From Poa pratensis (Eukaryota > Streptophyta > Magnoliopsida > Poales > Poaceae): 64,000 nucleotides of DNA. Location: positions 79,028,394 to 79,092,393 of the forward strand of contig CAMZMU010000117.1 of NCBI GenBank assembly GCA_947311845.1, in the 5' to 3' direction. The translations under genes were made by a program, and so were the position numbers. This document shows, piece by piece, positions 1 to 11,689 of this stretch. A model generated the notes under the pieces. That model was not told where the DNA came from. It saw only the letters and a list, made by a program, of their open reading frames with translations, and searched no databases. Position 1 is the first letter of the stretch. Each line of letters starts with the position of its first letter.

Positions 1-312
1 ATGAAAGTAATAGAAAGGGGCTTAGCCAATTTGGAAAAAAAAAATCTTTGCGCTGCATCGGCCGTTCCAAGTACCAACCATGCCACCATGGGGATCGAGA
101 ACGCAGGATGACACGTATGCCTCCATACTAGCCTGTCAGCTTGATTATATTCTGCATCTGCTAAGGAAACAGCTCAGATTCTCAGGTCTATTTCCATAAG
201 CTTCTCGTCAGTTGCTACAGCAACAGACAGCCTCACCTCACCACCTCTGCCTGCACCAGTGCACCTCCCACCAACTCTTCCTCGCCTCACTCACGTGTTC
301 CCCGATCAAAAA
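1..312 (+). promoter_or_regulatory. 5' flank of 4CL-like copy 1, duplicated at copy 2
   Basis: The sequence from base 1 matches the stretch starting at 22092 almost base for base up to the start codons, apart from a 203-bp element inserted in the second copy. The duplicated unit therefore includes the promoter and runs off the left edge of the window. A G-box core CACGTG at 292-297 lies 16 bp before the ATG and is kept at 22576-22581 in copy 2. It may lie in the 5' UTR. No clear TATA box was assigned. Confidence 0.5.
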
Positions 313-1678
313 ATGTCCAGCGCCGGCGAAGGCGGAGCCGTCGACGCCCGCACCGGCTACTGCGCCACGACCAGGTCGTTCCGCAGCATCCGCCCGCCGC
401 TGCCGCTGCCGCCGTCGGACGTCCCGCTCACATTCCCGGCCTTCGCGCTGTCCATCCTGCCGTCCCCGCTCCCCGCCAGCCCCGCGCTCCTCGACGCCGC
501 CACCGGCGAGGCCGTCTCCTATCCCGCCTTCATCTCCCAGGTGCGCGCGCTCGCCGGCGCCCTGCGCTCGCGCGCGCTCCCCCGCTCGGCCGCGGCGACG
601 TGGCCTTCGTCCTCGCCCCCGCGCGCCTCGACGTGCCCGTGCTCTACTTCGCGCTGCTCGCCCTCGGCGTCGTCGTGGCCCCGGCCAACCCGGCCCACAC
701 CGCCGCCGAGGTGGCCCGCCTCGTCTCCCTCTCCGGCGCGTCCGTAGCCTTTGCCGTCTCCTCCACCGCCGCCAAGCTCCCCGCCGGCCTCCCCGTCGTC
801 CTGCTCGACTCCCCGCGCTTCCGCTCCCTCATGCACGAAGACCAATTCGGCGAGGTCGATTCGGCGGCGCCGCTCGACGCGGGAGCGGCCGTGCTCCAGT
901 CGGAGACGGCGGCGATCCAGTTCTCCTCCGGGACGACGGGGCGGGTCAAGGCGGCGGCGCTGCCGCACCGGAGCTTCGTCGCGATGGTGGCCGGGTACCA
1001 CGCGCTGCACGTGGCGTCGGGGAAGGGCCGCGAGACGACGCTCGTGGTCGCCCCGTTGTTCCACTCCATGGGGTTCTGCTTCATCCTCAGAGGTGTGGCG
1101 CTGGGGTTCACGACGGTGGTGATGACGGAGGCGGCGGCGCGGGCGGGGCTGAGCGGGATGCTGGAGGCGGCGGAGCGGTGGCAGGTCACGGAGATACTGG
1201 CGGCGCCGCCCGTGGTGCAGTGGATGGCCAAGGAGAAGCGCCGGCTGCCGGCTCTGCAGAGGGTGATCTGCGGCGGCGCGCCTCTCGCGGGATCGGTGGC
1301 CGAGCGGTTCCAGGGGCTGTTCCCTCACGTGGACCTCTGCATGGTTAGTATTTCAAAATTCCATGTGTGTCGTTTTCCTTTTGAGAAACGTATCTGGCGT
1401 CTTCTTTCCCTTTTTAAATGCGTACCGTATAAACGAAATGCGGGACACGTGAGCGCATACACGCATGCAGCACTCGTCTCATACCGTGTCCACAGTCAAG
1501 ACTAAATTAAGAAAGACGGATCTCGTTAGCTGGATTTTTTTTTGCCGAATTTTGGTGAAGATAATGTTGCAAACCAGTTTTTAATTACTGTGATCTATTT
1601 TAATAAATGGTGAATTGACTCAACAAATAATTTAAAGGTGTCCGATGAGACATCCTCTTGATTGTTACCTTATTAGTA

Positions 1679-1769
1679 CTACCTCAATCCGTTATTAGTG
1701 TCGGAGAAAAAGAACTGCTTACATATTTTGAAAGTACAACTCGTGACATTAGTATCGGATCGGAGGGAG
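1679..1769. mobile_element. Stowaway MITE (Tc1/mariner type)
   Basis: A 91-bp element in intron 1 of 4CL-like copy 1. It ends in CGGAGGGAG and starts with the imperfect complement CTACCTCAATCCG, with TA on both sides as target duplication. The termini match the CTCCCTCCGT Stowaway family that is abundant in Triticeae. Confidence 0.75.
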
Positions 1770-1888
1770 TAGTATATATGCAAGATAGAGGATTGGAAGA
1801 CACGGTTTTTTGGGTGTAATCTTTCATGTTAGGTTCGCATGACTAAACAAAACAGTCAAATCAAAATCAAACCACATAATATGGTATA

Positions 1889-2057
1889 TAAGGATGTTAA
1901 CTGGTGTGCGGCCAAAAACATTGGTTTTCATCCAGTAAAAATACTTGGTCTCGTATTTTGTGCTTAGAGTTCTAAAAAGTGCTTCAAATGGAATTCTAAA
2001 AAGTGCTTCAAACAGGACAATTGCAGAGATACTAGCTAGCTTGTGTTAACATCCTTA
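1889..2057. mobile_element. Possible MITE with 13-bp perfect inverted repeats
   Basis: TAAGGATGTTAAC at 1889-1901 is exactly complementary to GTTAACATCCTTA at 2045-2057. The interior has a short direct repeat (TTCTAAAAAGTGCTTCAAA twice, about 1971-2012). No target duplication was recognised, so the superfamily is open. Confidence 0.4.
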
Positions 2058-2475
2058 CGTAACGCTGGTATTTCCTTTTGCAACCAAATATGCCCCACGT
2101 CGGCAGGTACGGGCTTCTTCTTTCTTCTCTGCCCCATCCCCATCCGACACCACCGGCCGGCGGTCCTCCGACGTTGACAGTGCTGTCTTTTTTCCCGTCA
2201 GAGCGCCACCCACTGGCCTAGCTGACAGTGTCGTCGCTCTCGAGCCGGCGTTTAGTTTACGAGTCGCATGGAGCACGCGTGTCAATATTCAATACTAATG
2301 TAGACAAACAACGATGTCGCATGGAGTATATAGTAATGGCAGTCTAGACGCGTGGTCATGCAGTACTTGTAGGCAGCATATCGTATGTTTATTTATCTAT
2401 CACCATGCGACCCCCTTCATTTTTTGTCATTCTGGGAAAAAGGGTTGGGCTCGGCTTTGCCTTCTTTACCCCCAA

Positions 2476-2808
2476 GGCCTCTTTGATTCGTAGCATTCTT
2501 AAAACATAGAAATAGGGAAAATAGGAAAAACGCAGGATTAGACTGTCATGTCCGGTTGAATTCTACAGAATTTAGAGCCTACGGTAATTTTGGTAAAGAA
2601 GTGTTTGAATCGCGGGAAAAGTAAAGGAATTATAACATGAGGTTTAAGTGGATGAAAATTTTCATTCAGAATATAGTGCAATGCAATCCTATGATTTTTT
2701 TTTCTAAAAATTCTATCCTAGAATCAAACGAACGACGCACATAGGAAAAATTTCTAAGAATTGGAATCCTTCAAAATTTCTATGGATTCCTTTGAATGAA
2801 AAGAGCAC
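2476..2808. mobile_element. Degenerate Tourist-like MITE
   Basis: It starts GGCCTCTTTGATTC, like the better preserved Tourist element at 3971, and ends in a decayed complement around TTTGAATGAAAAGAG. The interior is AT-rich with repeated TAGGAAAAA/TTTCTA motifs typical of these elements. No clean target duplication was found. Confidence 0.45.
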
Positions 2809-3844
2809 TCATTCGTAGCACATCCTAATCTTTTGGTTCAAGTATGAATGTCCCAAATCTTATCACATAAACTGGACTTGGGAATTTGACAATGAGATTA
2901 CATACTCTGATCGATTATCCTAGCTAATTATACAAATACTACTTGTGTTTGTTTTATCAATACATGCATTACATACGCGAGGGAAATTATTATTCTGTTG
3001 GCGCTGCATCTCGCAGCGCCGCTTCTTCTTCTACCTCTAACTCTCTTGTTTCTCACTCTCTCTCAAACTATCTATTTTCTTGTCTCAAGAACACACACAC
3101 GCACCCAAGCCAAGGAAGAACAAGAAGGCTTTGCCGTGACCCTCTCCCTTGACACCCACGAGTGCTACATTTTTCCTCTTCTCATTAATCAAACAAACAT
3201 GCTTACAACTCTCTTAAATAGAGTTAGACACGCAGCAGCCCCACGTCCTAAGGCCACTCACACCACGTTCCCCTCTAACTAATCTAGCTCTCCATGCACG
3301 CACGCACTAACACTTGACTTGATCTCCTCCTAGATTCTCTCCAGGAACCACACAGCTTGCTAACTAACTATGCATGCACTAACTAATGCACCGGACTGAC
3401 CACCGACTCACTCGGCTAACAACTTCATCATGCAGTACTGCAACTCGTTCCGCTCCAGCCTTCGTCGCGTCTTGCCGCTTCTCACGGCCATGCCGCGCTA
3501 TGGAGCTTCACCTTCTCGACGACTACTACATGCCGATACATGGAATCAAGATTAAAGGCTAACATATTCTACTGTAGTCGCGATGACGATCGTAGTTCGT
3601 AGACAATAACATACTACATGTATGGTCGACCAAGGCTGCATGTCGTGCACTGGTTCTTGCACGCTCACGCATGTCAGTCATCACCTCACATATATAATTT
3701 GACGTGGTGACTAGAGAGTTCGAAGAAATTATTTAAATGAAAGGTCCCAACCGATTTGGCTTATTTTACAACAGATTTTTTTTTGAGAACCCACCAGAGA
3801 TCTGCGTGTCTTTGTATTAAGCTTAGAGGAGAATTCGAGTAACA

Positions 3845-3960
3845 TTTTGCAACAGTATAATTGAGTAGAAGTAAATCTGCGATTTGTCTTGGAGGTTTCG
3901 GCTACTGAGATCTTGAGACAAAATAAGGAAATATCCAAATGAAAGACACGACATCCTTAA
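3845..3960. repeat. 116-bp direct repeat, copy A
   Basis: It starts TTTTGCAACAGTATAATTGAG and ends ACATCCTTAA, and recurs with about ten differences at 4541-4656. The two copies flank a Tourist MITE and a second MITE-like remnant inside intron 1 of 4CL-like copy 1. Confidence 0.8.
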
Positions 3961-3970
3961 GCCTCCTTTA

Positions 3971-4330
3971 GGGTCTCTTTGGTTCATAGGAAATTGAAAA
4001 CCACATGAATAAAATGTCATGACATGTGTAATCCTACAGGAAATAAAAACACAAGAACGAGTCATACTAGTTGTTTAGCTGCAGCATAGGAAAAACACAT
4101 GAATTTTCTATGGATTTGGGTACAAGTAGTTGTCATAAACTCATAGAAATTTGTCCATGAGGTCCAACCACTTGCTAGAATTTCTATGAGATTGTAGTGT
4201 AGGAAAGCATTTCATAAGAATTGTGGAGTATTCGTCATTTCTTTAAACCAAATGGACTATATAGGAAAAAAATCCTATGGCTTGCAGTCCTATGAAATTC
4301 CTTTAAGATTTCTTTGAACCAAAGAGGCCC
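3971..4330. mobile_element. Tourist MITE (PIF/Harbinger type), TTA target duplication
   Basis: A 360-bp element with inverted termini GGGTCTCTTTGGTTC and GAACCAAAGAGGCCC, flanked by TTA at 3968-3970 and 4331-4333. It is non-coding and AT-rich, with repeated TAGGAAA and CATG motifs. It lies in intron 1 of the first 4CL-like copy. Confidence 0.85.
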
Positions 4331-4429
4331 TTAGTTCTCGTGATTTTACTACGAATCTGGCTCCAAGGGGGAAATTCCTTCAGATTTCCTTTGGTATGTT
4401 CATGTGAATCAAATACTGCTACATTGCAA

Positions 4430-4450
4430 TTTTTTTTTTTTTTTTTTTTT
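4430..4450. repeat. Poly-T tract (21 nt)
   Basis: A 21-nt T run within a MITE-like remnant that ends near 4531 with GAATCAAACGAGGCC, resembling a decayed Tourist terminus. Confidence 0.8.
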
Positions 4451-4540
4451 GAGGAAATACATTGCAAATTTCTATAGGAACAAGAATCCTACATTTTTCC
4501 TACAAAAATCTTGTGAATCAAACGAGGCCTTTAATTTAAA

Positions 4541-4656
4541 TTTTGCAACAGTATAATTGAGTAGGAGTAAAACTGTGATTTGCTTTTGAGGTTTGGGCTA
4601 CTGAGATCTCGAGACAAAATAAGGAAATCTCCAAATGAAAGACACGGCATCCTTAA
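4541..4656. repeat. 116-bp direct repeat, copy B
   Basis: Second copy of the 3845-3960 sequence, in the same orientation. The block between the copies is 580 bp and contains the Tourist MITE and the poly-T remnant. Confidence 0.8.
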
Positions 4657-6396
4657 TTTCAATTTCCAAGTGTTACGTCGATGGCGCTGACTATATACAT
4701 TTCAATTAGTGTGGCGTGTTTGTCGCGATCGACGACGTTGACAGGACAAACCAAGTCTAATCCATATGTGTAGCTGGAGATAACCTGTGTTTAGGATCAC
4801 TGCGTAATACTAGCTACTACGACGATACACGCATATGGTTTCAGCACCCACGATCGAATTGCATGAGCCCGTGCCTGGTCTCGAGGATGCATGATAGTAC
4901 TACCTCGTTCCTGTGCCTGCCACTTTATTCATGCTGCTGTTACGCAAGGAGCACCGGAGCTTACGATTCCGGCCGGCACTTATCGGCGTACGTCCCATGA
5001 TTCTCGCCTCGCCTTTGAATGTGATGATGTTGCTTGAGCACTGGGTGGCATGAATTAATGATGAGTTCGAAACCATGATCGAGATGGGACTGGGATCGCA
5101 CAAAGGGCGTAAAACAACATCGTTGACGCGCGTCAGCTGTCCAGATCATGACATCGGACGCATTTTTTTGTTGCGTTACTTGGACTTCACTCCATGCCAC
5201 TTGTCCCTGTGTTTGCATCGGCACAAATTGGCGGCATCCCCGGAAACTTGGCCAGAAATGGGGAGTGGGGCGGATCTGAATCCGGAGAGGAAGGATCTCT
5301 GCAACAAGTTGGCCGCCGCATTTCGTAGCCCAATCAACAGTTCAACACCCATCGATGGGTTTTCCGTTAGATAATTCTTCAATGTGTTCGTTCTTACTAT
5401 GAGATCGCTTGTCTAAAGTCGGTTGTGTAAATCTGCCTCAGGGTTACGGCTCGACAGAGAGTGGTGGCATATCCATTATGGTCGACCGCGAAGAGTGCTC
5501 CCGCGTAGGCTCCGTCGGCCGAGTCTCCCATAACGTCGAGGCAAAGATCGTCGACATCGTCACCGGCGAGCCCTTGTCGGTCGGCCAGGAAGGGGAGCTG
5601 TGTGTGAAAGGTCCTCCCATCATGACAGGTGACGCCCCGAACACCGTCTTGCAATGCACATGCAGCGCCCTTGGCTATGTCCATTCAGTTTTCTAACGCT
5701 GCAGTGAGATTACTTACAGTTCGATCTGTCTCCATGCATGTGGCTTGCAGGTTATGTCGGCGACGAGGAGGCGAACACAGCCACTTTCGATTCTGAAGGC
5801 TGGCTCAAGACCGGCGACCTCTGCTACATAGACCATGATGGGTTGCTGTTCATGGTAGATAGGCTCAAGGAGCTGATCAAGTACAAGGCCTATCAGGTGA
5901 GCTCTTAGTTTCTGACCAAACTGTTATTATGTACTATGTCCTATAACTTTGCTTTGCATCTATCCTCTGTTGATCCTTTGGCCGATCGATAAACTGAATG
6001 TGGCAGGTTCCACCCGCGGAGCTAGAGCTTGTTCTGCAATCGTTGCCCGAAATTCTTGATGCCGCAGTTTTACCGTAAGCCCACCAAAACAATGGTCTTC
6101 GGTATGAAGTTGTAACTTGTAACTACCACACGCTCTTGCAGTGCTGATCATTCTAACGATCTTGCAGGTATCCACACGAAGAGGCAGGGCAGATACCCAT
6201 GGCGCTCGTGGTGAGGCAACCAGGAAGCAAGGTCACTGAGGCACAGGTCATGGAGCATGTAGCCAAGCAGGTGGCGCCGTACAAGAAGATCCGCAAGGTG
6301 GTGTTCGTCGACTCCATACCCAAATCGCCGGCCGGGAAGATCTTGAGAAGGCAGTTGTCAGACCATGTCCAGTCGTGTCCCGTGTCGAGACTTTGA

Positions 6397-6859
6397 TCAA
6401 GATTGTTTCACAAATTCATAAATGCCATAAAATTGGTTTTAACTCATGTTTTCTATTTTCTTAGAAGAGAACCTCAACCAAGATGAGGAAAATCAATTTG
6501 TAGACCTTCCCCTTGCTGAAGGCAAGCCCCCAACACCTTCTCTTAGTTTAAATTTTTAGTTTTAGCGTATGAATTTTCTTGAATGCTTGTTTGAACGCTT
6601 TTGATCCTATGCATGTCACATGTCATTTGCATTAAGTGATAGTCGTTAGATATGAAACACTAACCCAATACTTTATATGTGTGCTAGGAATCTTGGGGCT
6701 CATACCCCTAAATTCTAAATAAATCTGAGAAAAGGGAACATGTTGAGGTTCTGGAAAGACCTTGGATGAATGATAAATCCCTAATGAATGAACGGAATAT
6801 CTCATTCTCTGATTGTGGGACGATTTTTTTATTGTATCCTTCAGACGTAGACTCATGAG
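6397..6859. other. 3' flank of 4CL-like copy 1, nothing assigned
   Basis: AT-rich sequence after the stop codon. I see no coding region, repeat or MITE terminus that I can support. Confidence 0.5.
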
Positions 6860-7248
6860 CTACTTAATAAATGGAATAAAATTCAGGAGAAAGCAAGGGA
6901 GGTGACCCTCTCCGAGAATCCTGATCAGGTGTGTTGGATCCTGAACAAGAACAGAAAGTTCTCCGCTAAATCTATATATAAATATTTGGAGAAAATGATG
7001 GTTGGTTGGAATTACAAATGGCTTTGGAAAACTAAAATTCCTTTGAAAAATAATTTATTTATGTGGCAAATCTTGCATGATTCAGTACTAACAAGAGAAA
7101 AAAACGAGAAAAAGAAATTGGATTCCTTCTTGCTCCTTTTTTGACGAGGTTGAAAGTGGTACCCACTTGTTCTTCTCTTGTGCCACGGCGAAAAATGTTG
7201 GGTGGATCATTGGGAAAGTGCTGGACACTGATACTTGTCGACAATATC
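6860..7248 (+). mobile_element. LINE fragment, zf-RVT region (left part)
   Basis: The translation includes KSIYKYLEKMMVGWNYKWLW, KTKIPLKNNLFMWQILHDSV and, after a frameshift near 7110, GTHLFFSCATAKNVGWIIGK. This is the C-terminal zinc-binding region that follows reverse transcriptase in plant LINEs. The upstream RT is missing. The fragment is cut at 7248 by a Gypsy LTR and resumes at 13999. Confidence 0.7.
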
Positions 7249-8314
7249 TGTCAGCCCAGTGGAAACCAGGGTACCACGGGCCGGCCTGCCACAGCCCTCA
7301 GCACTCTGAAGATTATGCTAAGAACCAGGCGTTTCAGCCTGGCGAGCCTCGCGAGGGACTTTTCCCTCGCGAGGGCCTCCCTTGGCTGGAATATCACTAA
7401 GTCCTGGCGCACGTCTGCGCCTCCCTCGCGAGGCTTCCCTCGCGAGACGTCAAGTACTTCAGAACCTCGGCGAGACACCCAGCCCTCGCGGGGTTCCTTC
7501 AAGGGGAAGCAAGCTCTGCACCTGCTGCAGACCGCACATGGCCTCTGCGCCCGCCGAAGAGTGACGCGCGCGCCTGCGCGCGATGACGACGACGCCGCAG
7601 TTGCCATTCTGGTGATTAAAGCGGTCAACAAAGCTGCGCCAAGCAAAGGAGGCAGCAAGCCTTGCCATTTTGGTGATAAGGGGACCGTTGGCCGCTACGC
7701 TCCAAGCCGACGTCACCGTGGGGCACGCCACGGACCTCTGCAGCGCCAGCCCATCGTCCTGGATGGACGGTGGCTTTTTCTGCCAAGGAGACGTTGCTCT
7801 CTGCCATGGACCATGTCCATGGACAACCCCATCGCCGTGCACTGTGCTCCTCTGCCGTCGCCATGTGGTAGCCCTTCCCGCCTTGTGAATTGGGGGAAGA
7901 GGCTCGGGGCGCCTATATAAGAGAGCAGTGTACGACCAAGAGAGGGGATCGGCCATTGGATCCCCATTCGATCGATTCATTCCACACCCAGTCGGCTACG
8001 TCGCAAGGAAGAAGACGAAGCTCCTTCCACCATAGTCCACCATAGCCAAAGCTGAGCCCTCGGCAAGCTCATTGTACTGTAACTTCTTAAAGCAGTGCAA
8101 TACAACATAGCAGGACGTAGGGTCTTTACACCTCATGGTGGGCCTGAACCTGGGTACGGGCTGGTGTTTACTCTCTGCCGTGATATTCCTCACCGAGCTC
8201 GACGAGCACCGTCGCCGAGGTAGTTGAGGATTTGTTTGACGTCGTGTTCAGCCCCTTACTCGATTCCTGGCATCAGTGAGACACCCCTAGTTCCTTGGGA
8301 CCAGCTCTCCGACA
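7249..8314 (+). repeat. 5' LTR of Gypsy element
   Basis: Begins TGTCAGCCCAGTGG and ends CTCCGACA, followed by TTTGGCGCGCTAGGTAGGGGG where a primer-binding site is expected. A TATA-like TATATAAG lies at 7912-7919. CCTCGCGAGG palindromes recur in the first 250 bp. Confidence 0.85.
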
Positions 8315-8373
8315 TTTGGCGCGCTAGGTAGGGGGCTGAGGCACGTCTTCAACCTCTTCGATCTCTCCGTGCC

Positions 8374-9247
8374 ATGACTGACACGCGAGCCGAGCGTCTC
8401 GCCCGACGGACGTCCGGCAGGGCCAACACCGAGCCCGCCATCAACCGCAACCCGCGTGGCCGCCCACGCGCCAACCACGCTCCAGAGCGCGACGTCGACC
8501 CCGAGTCGAGCACCCAGAGGACGGCGACGGCGACGAGGAAGCTTCCTCCCAGCACCCGTCCAGGAACCCGAGTGCCTCCACGCAGAGCCGGGCAGCGCCC
8601 AGCCCAGCCACTGCGCTACTCATGGCGCAGGAGCTGCTGCGCTACCGCCCCACGCAGGCGGGCCACGACGTCTGGCTCGGACGCCTCGAGGATCTCATCA
8701 ACGCCGCTGCCGTACCTGCTCCAACGCCGGCACCCTCTCGTTCGCTGGTGCACCACTCCGAACGCGGAGGGAACATAGCGCACGGCGCTCCTCCTCCCCC
8801 TCCGCCTCCGCCGCCACCTCCTCCGGCTGGACCACGGCGGGGAACCACCGCGCCGCGTCACACGCATCCTCGCCGCATGACTGCCAGATTGTGCAGCGAA
8901 CTCCAGCGGATGCGCGCGTGGAGATCGAGCGCCAACGGGACCGCCACAACCGCGTCGTCCAGGAGATTGCCGCCGCAGGCCGCCAGAACCGCAATGCGCT
9001 CGCTGGTGGCGCTGTGACGTACGCCACAGGCTGCACCGCCTTCACCCGCAACTTGCGCCGCGTCGTCTGGCCGCTGAAGTTCAGCCAGATCTCCCTCCGC
9101 GCTACGACGGCAGGACCAACCCTCTGGAGTTTCTGCAGCTCTACACCGTCTCCATCCAAGCCGCGGGAGGCGACGACAAGCTGATGGCCAACTGGCTCTC
9201 CATGGCCCTCAAGGATTCAGGACTCTCATGGCTCATGAACCTCCCCG
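8374..9247 (+). pseudogene. Gypsy gag remnant
   Basis: Starts MTDTRAERLARRTSGRANTE, then passes through a proline-rich, frameshifted stretch (poly-proline near 8793-8826). It recovers a gag core at 9101-9247 reading RYDGRTNPLEFLQLY and MANWLSMALKDSGLSWLMNL, typical of the retrotransposon gag domain of plant Ty3 elements. Several frameshifts occur before the core. The frame is joined abruptly to integrase sequence just after LMNLPE. Confidence 0.65.
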
Positions 9248-10213
9248 AGTGCTTCAGGATGCAACTACCATTGTCCAAGCTTGCGAGACATGCCAATTCC
9301 ACGCCAAGCAGGTCCATCAGCCTGCACTGGGGCTCCAGACCATCCCGCTGTCCTGGCCCTTCGCGGTCTGGGGGCTGGATATCCTGGGACCGTTCCCACG
9401 CTCCAGCGGGGGCTACCGCTACCTCTACGTCGCCATCGACAAGTTCACCAAATGGGCGGAGGTCGAAGCGGTGCGCAGCATACTGGCGAGATCAGCGGTG
9501 AAGTTCATCAGAGGCCTGGCCTGCCGCTTCGGCGTGCCAAATCGCATCATCACCGACGACGACTCACAGTTCACCAGTGGCATTTTCAGAGCCTACTGCG
9601 AAAGCCTCGGCACCCGGCTCTGCTTCGCCTCGGTGGCCCACCCACGAAGCAACGGGCAGGCCGAGCGAGCAAACGCTGAAGTGCTCAAGGGCCTCAAGAC
9701 AAGAAGCTTCAACCGCCTCAAGGCCCACGACAAGAACTGGATTGAAGAACTCCCATCTGTGCTCTGGTCCATCCGCACCACTGCCACAAAGCCCACTGGA
9801 GAAACGCCGTTCGCCCTCGTCTATGGCGCTGAAGCAGTCCTCCCCACCGAGATCAAGCATGGGTCCCCACGGATCCTCGCTTTCAACGAGGACGACCAGA
9901 AAGAACTCCACAACGACGACCTGCTGCTGCTCGATGGACTACGTCGCCGTGCTGCCCTCCGGGCGGCAAGGTACCAGCAAGATCTGCACGGCTACCACAG
10001 CCGCCACATACGCCCGCGCACCCTCGAGACATGCGATCTCGTCCTGAGGAGGATACTCTCCAGAGAGGGCCTCCACAAGCTCTCACCCATGTGGGAAGGC
10101 CCTACAGGGTCGCACACATCGCTAGACCCGGCGCGGTACGACTCGAGACGGAAGACGGCATCCCGGTCAAAAACCCGTGGAACATCGAGCATCTACGCAA
10201 GTTCTACCCGTGA
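9248..10213 (+). pseudogene. Gypsy integrase (DDE), truncated upstream
   Basis: The open frame reads CETCQFHAKQVHQPA (second half of the HHCC zinc finger), then WGLDILGPFPRSSGGYRYLY (first Asp), RIITDDDSQFTSGIF (second Asp) and NGQAERANAEVLKGLK (Glu), followed by the C-terminal region. A frameshift near 10098 moves the last part, ending NPWNIEHLRKFYP, into another frame with the stop at 10211-10213. Integrase inserts the cDNA into the genome. Here it lacks its own polyprotein context because protease, RT and RNase H are deleted. Confidence 0.8.
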
Positions 10214-10873
10214 TCACGTCGCGGCAGGCATTTTTTGTCTCAAGAGGGAAGTATATGCATCTTCACCTCCCAGCTTCACAAAAGCTTCTCCCTCCACGAG
10301 GGCCACCTCCTCTGAGCTCTCTCTACAACGCGTCATCACGGGCCGCGAGAAGGCTCAGCCACTCCGTGTGGAACCCCATGCCTAGACATGGCGGATTTTA
10401 TCTTGGCCACGCCAAGTTGCTTTTCTTACGTTCATTCACGCTCACATTTTTTCCCATGCGCACCTCGCGAGCGGGGGCTGAGCACGGTGCCTGTGCCTCG
10501 GGAACATCCCAGCAGCATCGCAAAACCCAAAGGATCCGAGCTCTAACTTGTGGGCCTGCTCCCACGCGCGTTACCTCACCAAAGAGCTCTGACTCATGGG
10601 CCTGCTCCCGTGCACGTCACCTCACCAAGGACCTTGGTGCTTTTTCTCCTCGTGAGATACACATGAGGAAACCTATGAGCGCGCATGAGTTGTACAGCCG
10701 TGCATTGCTTGTGGGTATGCCTCCCTGTCCAACTCATGAAACAAGACGCTCTACAAGGCCACGGAACTCAAGACCAGCCTCGAGAGGAAAAACACCTCGT
10801 CAGGGAACATGACGCCCTCTATAAGACGAACGTCTCGCAAAGCTAAGTACAGAACTTGTTGAGTTTTCCCCTC

Positions 10874-11614
10874 GCTGGTTTTTCGCCTCTCGAGCCTCCG
10901 TTTCTCTCTTACGCTTCATGAGCTGCTTGCGCGTCAAAGGGGGGCTCCTGAGCATCGTGCCTCGAGATCCCTTACCTCTCCGAGCCTCGTGCACCCGCCG
11001 GCCTTGTCGAGCCCTGACTCTGACATACCGAGCGGCGGTGCTGTTGCGCTGAGAGCAGGGTCCTAACGACGTAGAGCGAAAAGACATGAAGAAGAGATAA
11101 AAGGCTCCCGAGGGGCACTTGCTGGTTTTTCGCCTCTCGAGCCTCCTTTTCTTTCTTACGCTTCATGGCCTGCTTGCACGTCAAAGGGGGGCTCCCGAGC
11201 ATCGTGCCTCGAGAGCCCTTACCTCTCCGAGCCTCACGCACCCTCCGGCCTTGTTGAGCCCTGACTCTGACATACCGAGTGGCGGTGCTGTTGCGCTGAG
11301 ATCAGGGTCCTAACGACGTAGAGAGAAAAGACATGAAGAAGAGATAAAAGGCTCCCGAGGGGCACTCGCTGGTTGTTCGCCTCTCGAGCCTCCTTTTCTT
11401 TCTTACGCTTCATGGGCTGCTTGCACGTCAAAGGGGGGCTCCCGAGCATCGTGCCTCGAGAGCCCTTACCTCTCCGAGCCTCACGCACCCTCCGGCCTTG
11501 TTGAGCCCTGACTCTGACATACCGAGCGACGGTGCTGTTGCGCTGAGAGCAGGGTCCTAATGACGTAGAGCACAAAGACATGGAAAAAGAGATAAAAGGC
11601 CTCCCAAGAGGCAC
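10874..11614. repeat. Three tandem 247-bp repeats in Gypsy 3' region
   Basis: Units begin at 10874, 11121 and 11368 with GCTGGTTTTTCGCCTCTCGAG and each ends near GGCACT. The spacing is exactly 247 bp twice. Reading frames inside are not preserved between units because 247 is not a multiple of three, so coding is unlikely. Confidence 0.85.
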
Positions 11615-11689
11615 TCACTGGCACGCAATATGATTTTCACAAGTCTTTACAAACGAAATGGCAAATCCTAAGATAAATTGTGCTCCGAG

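Larger units (their letters stand above)
313..6396 (+). pseudogene. 4-coumarate:CoA ligase-like copy 1, frameshifted in exon 1
   Basis: An adenylate-forming acyl-CoA ligase of the 4CL-like family, which activates a carboxylic acid through an acyl-AMP to its CoA thioester. Exons by splice sites and by comparison with copies 2 and 3: 313-1343, 5442-5628, 5751-5896, 6007-6074, 6168-6396. Visible motifs are the AMP-binding core [27 protein letters not shown] at the start of exon 2, [13 protein letters not shown] at the end of exon 3, and [10 protein letters not shown] with the catalytic lysine. The last three residues, SRL, are a PTS1 peroxisomal signal. Compared with copies 2 and 3, a 4-nt deletion near 577-583 changes frame; the rest of exon 1 is open in the new frame, so the break looks recent or could be a sequence error. 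Intron 1 is 4.1 kb and full of MITEs. The ancestral product would be about 554 aa. Confidence 0.85.

Noticed and set aside
519..1328. Long minus-strand ORFs across exon 1 of the 4CL-like copies (also at 22.5-23.4 and 34.9-36.0 kb)
   Set aside because: They mirror GC-rich codons of the true plus-strand exon and encode His/Arg/Gly-rich nonsense without domains.
10800..11614. Arg-rich minus-strand ORFs repeated three times
   Set aside because: They arise from a 247-bp tandem repeat whose length is not a multiple of three, so frame is not conserved.
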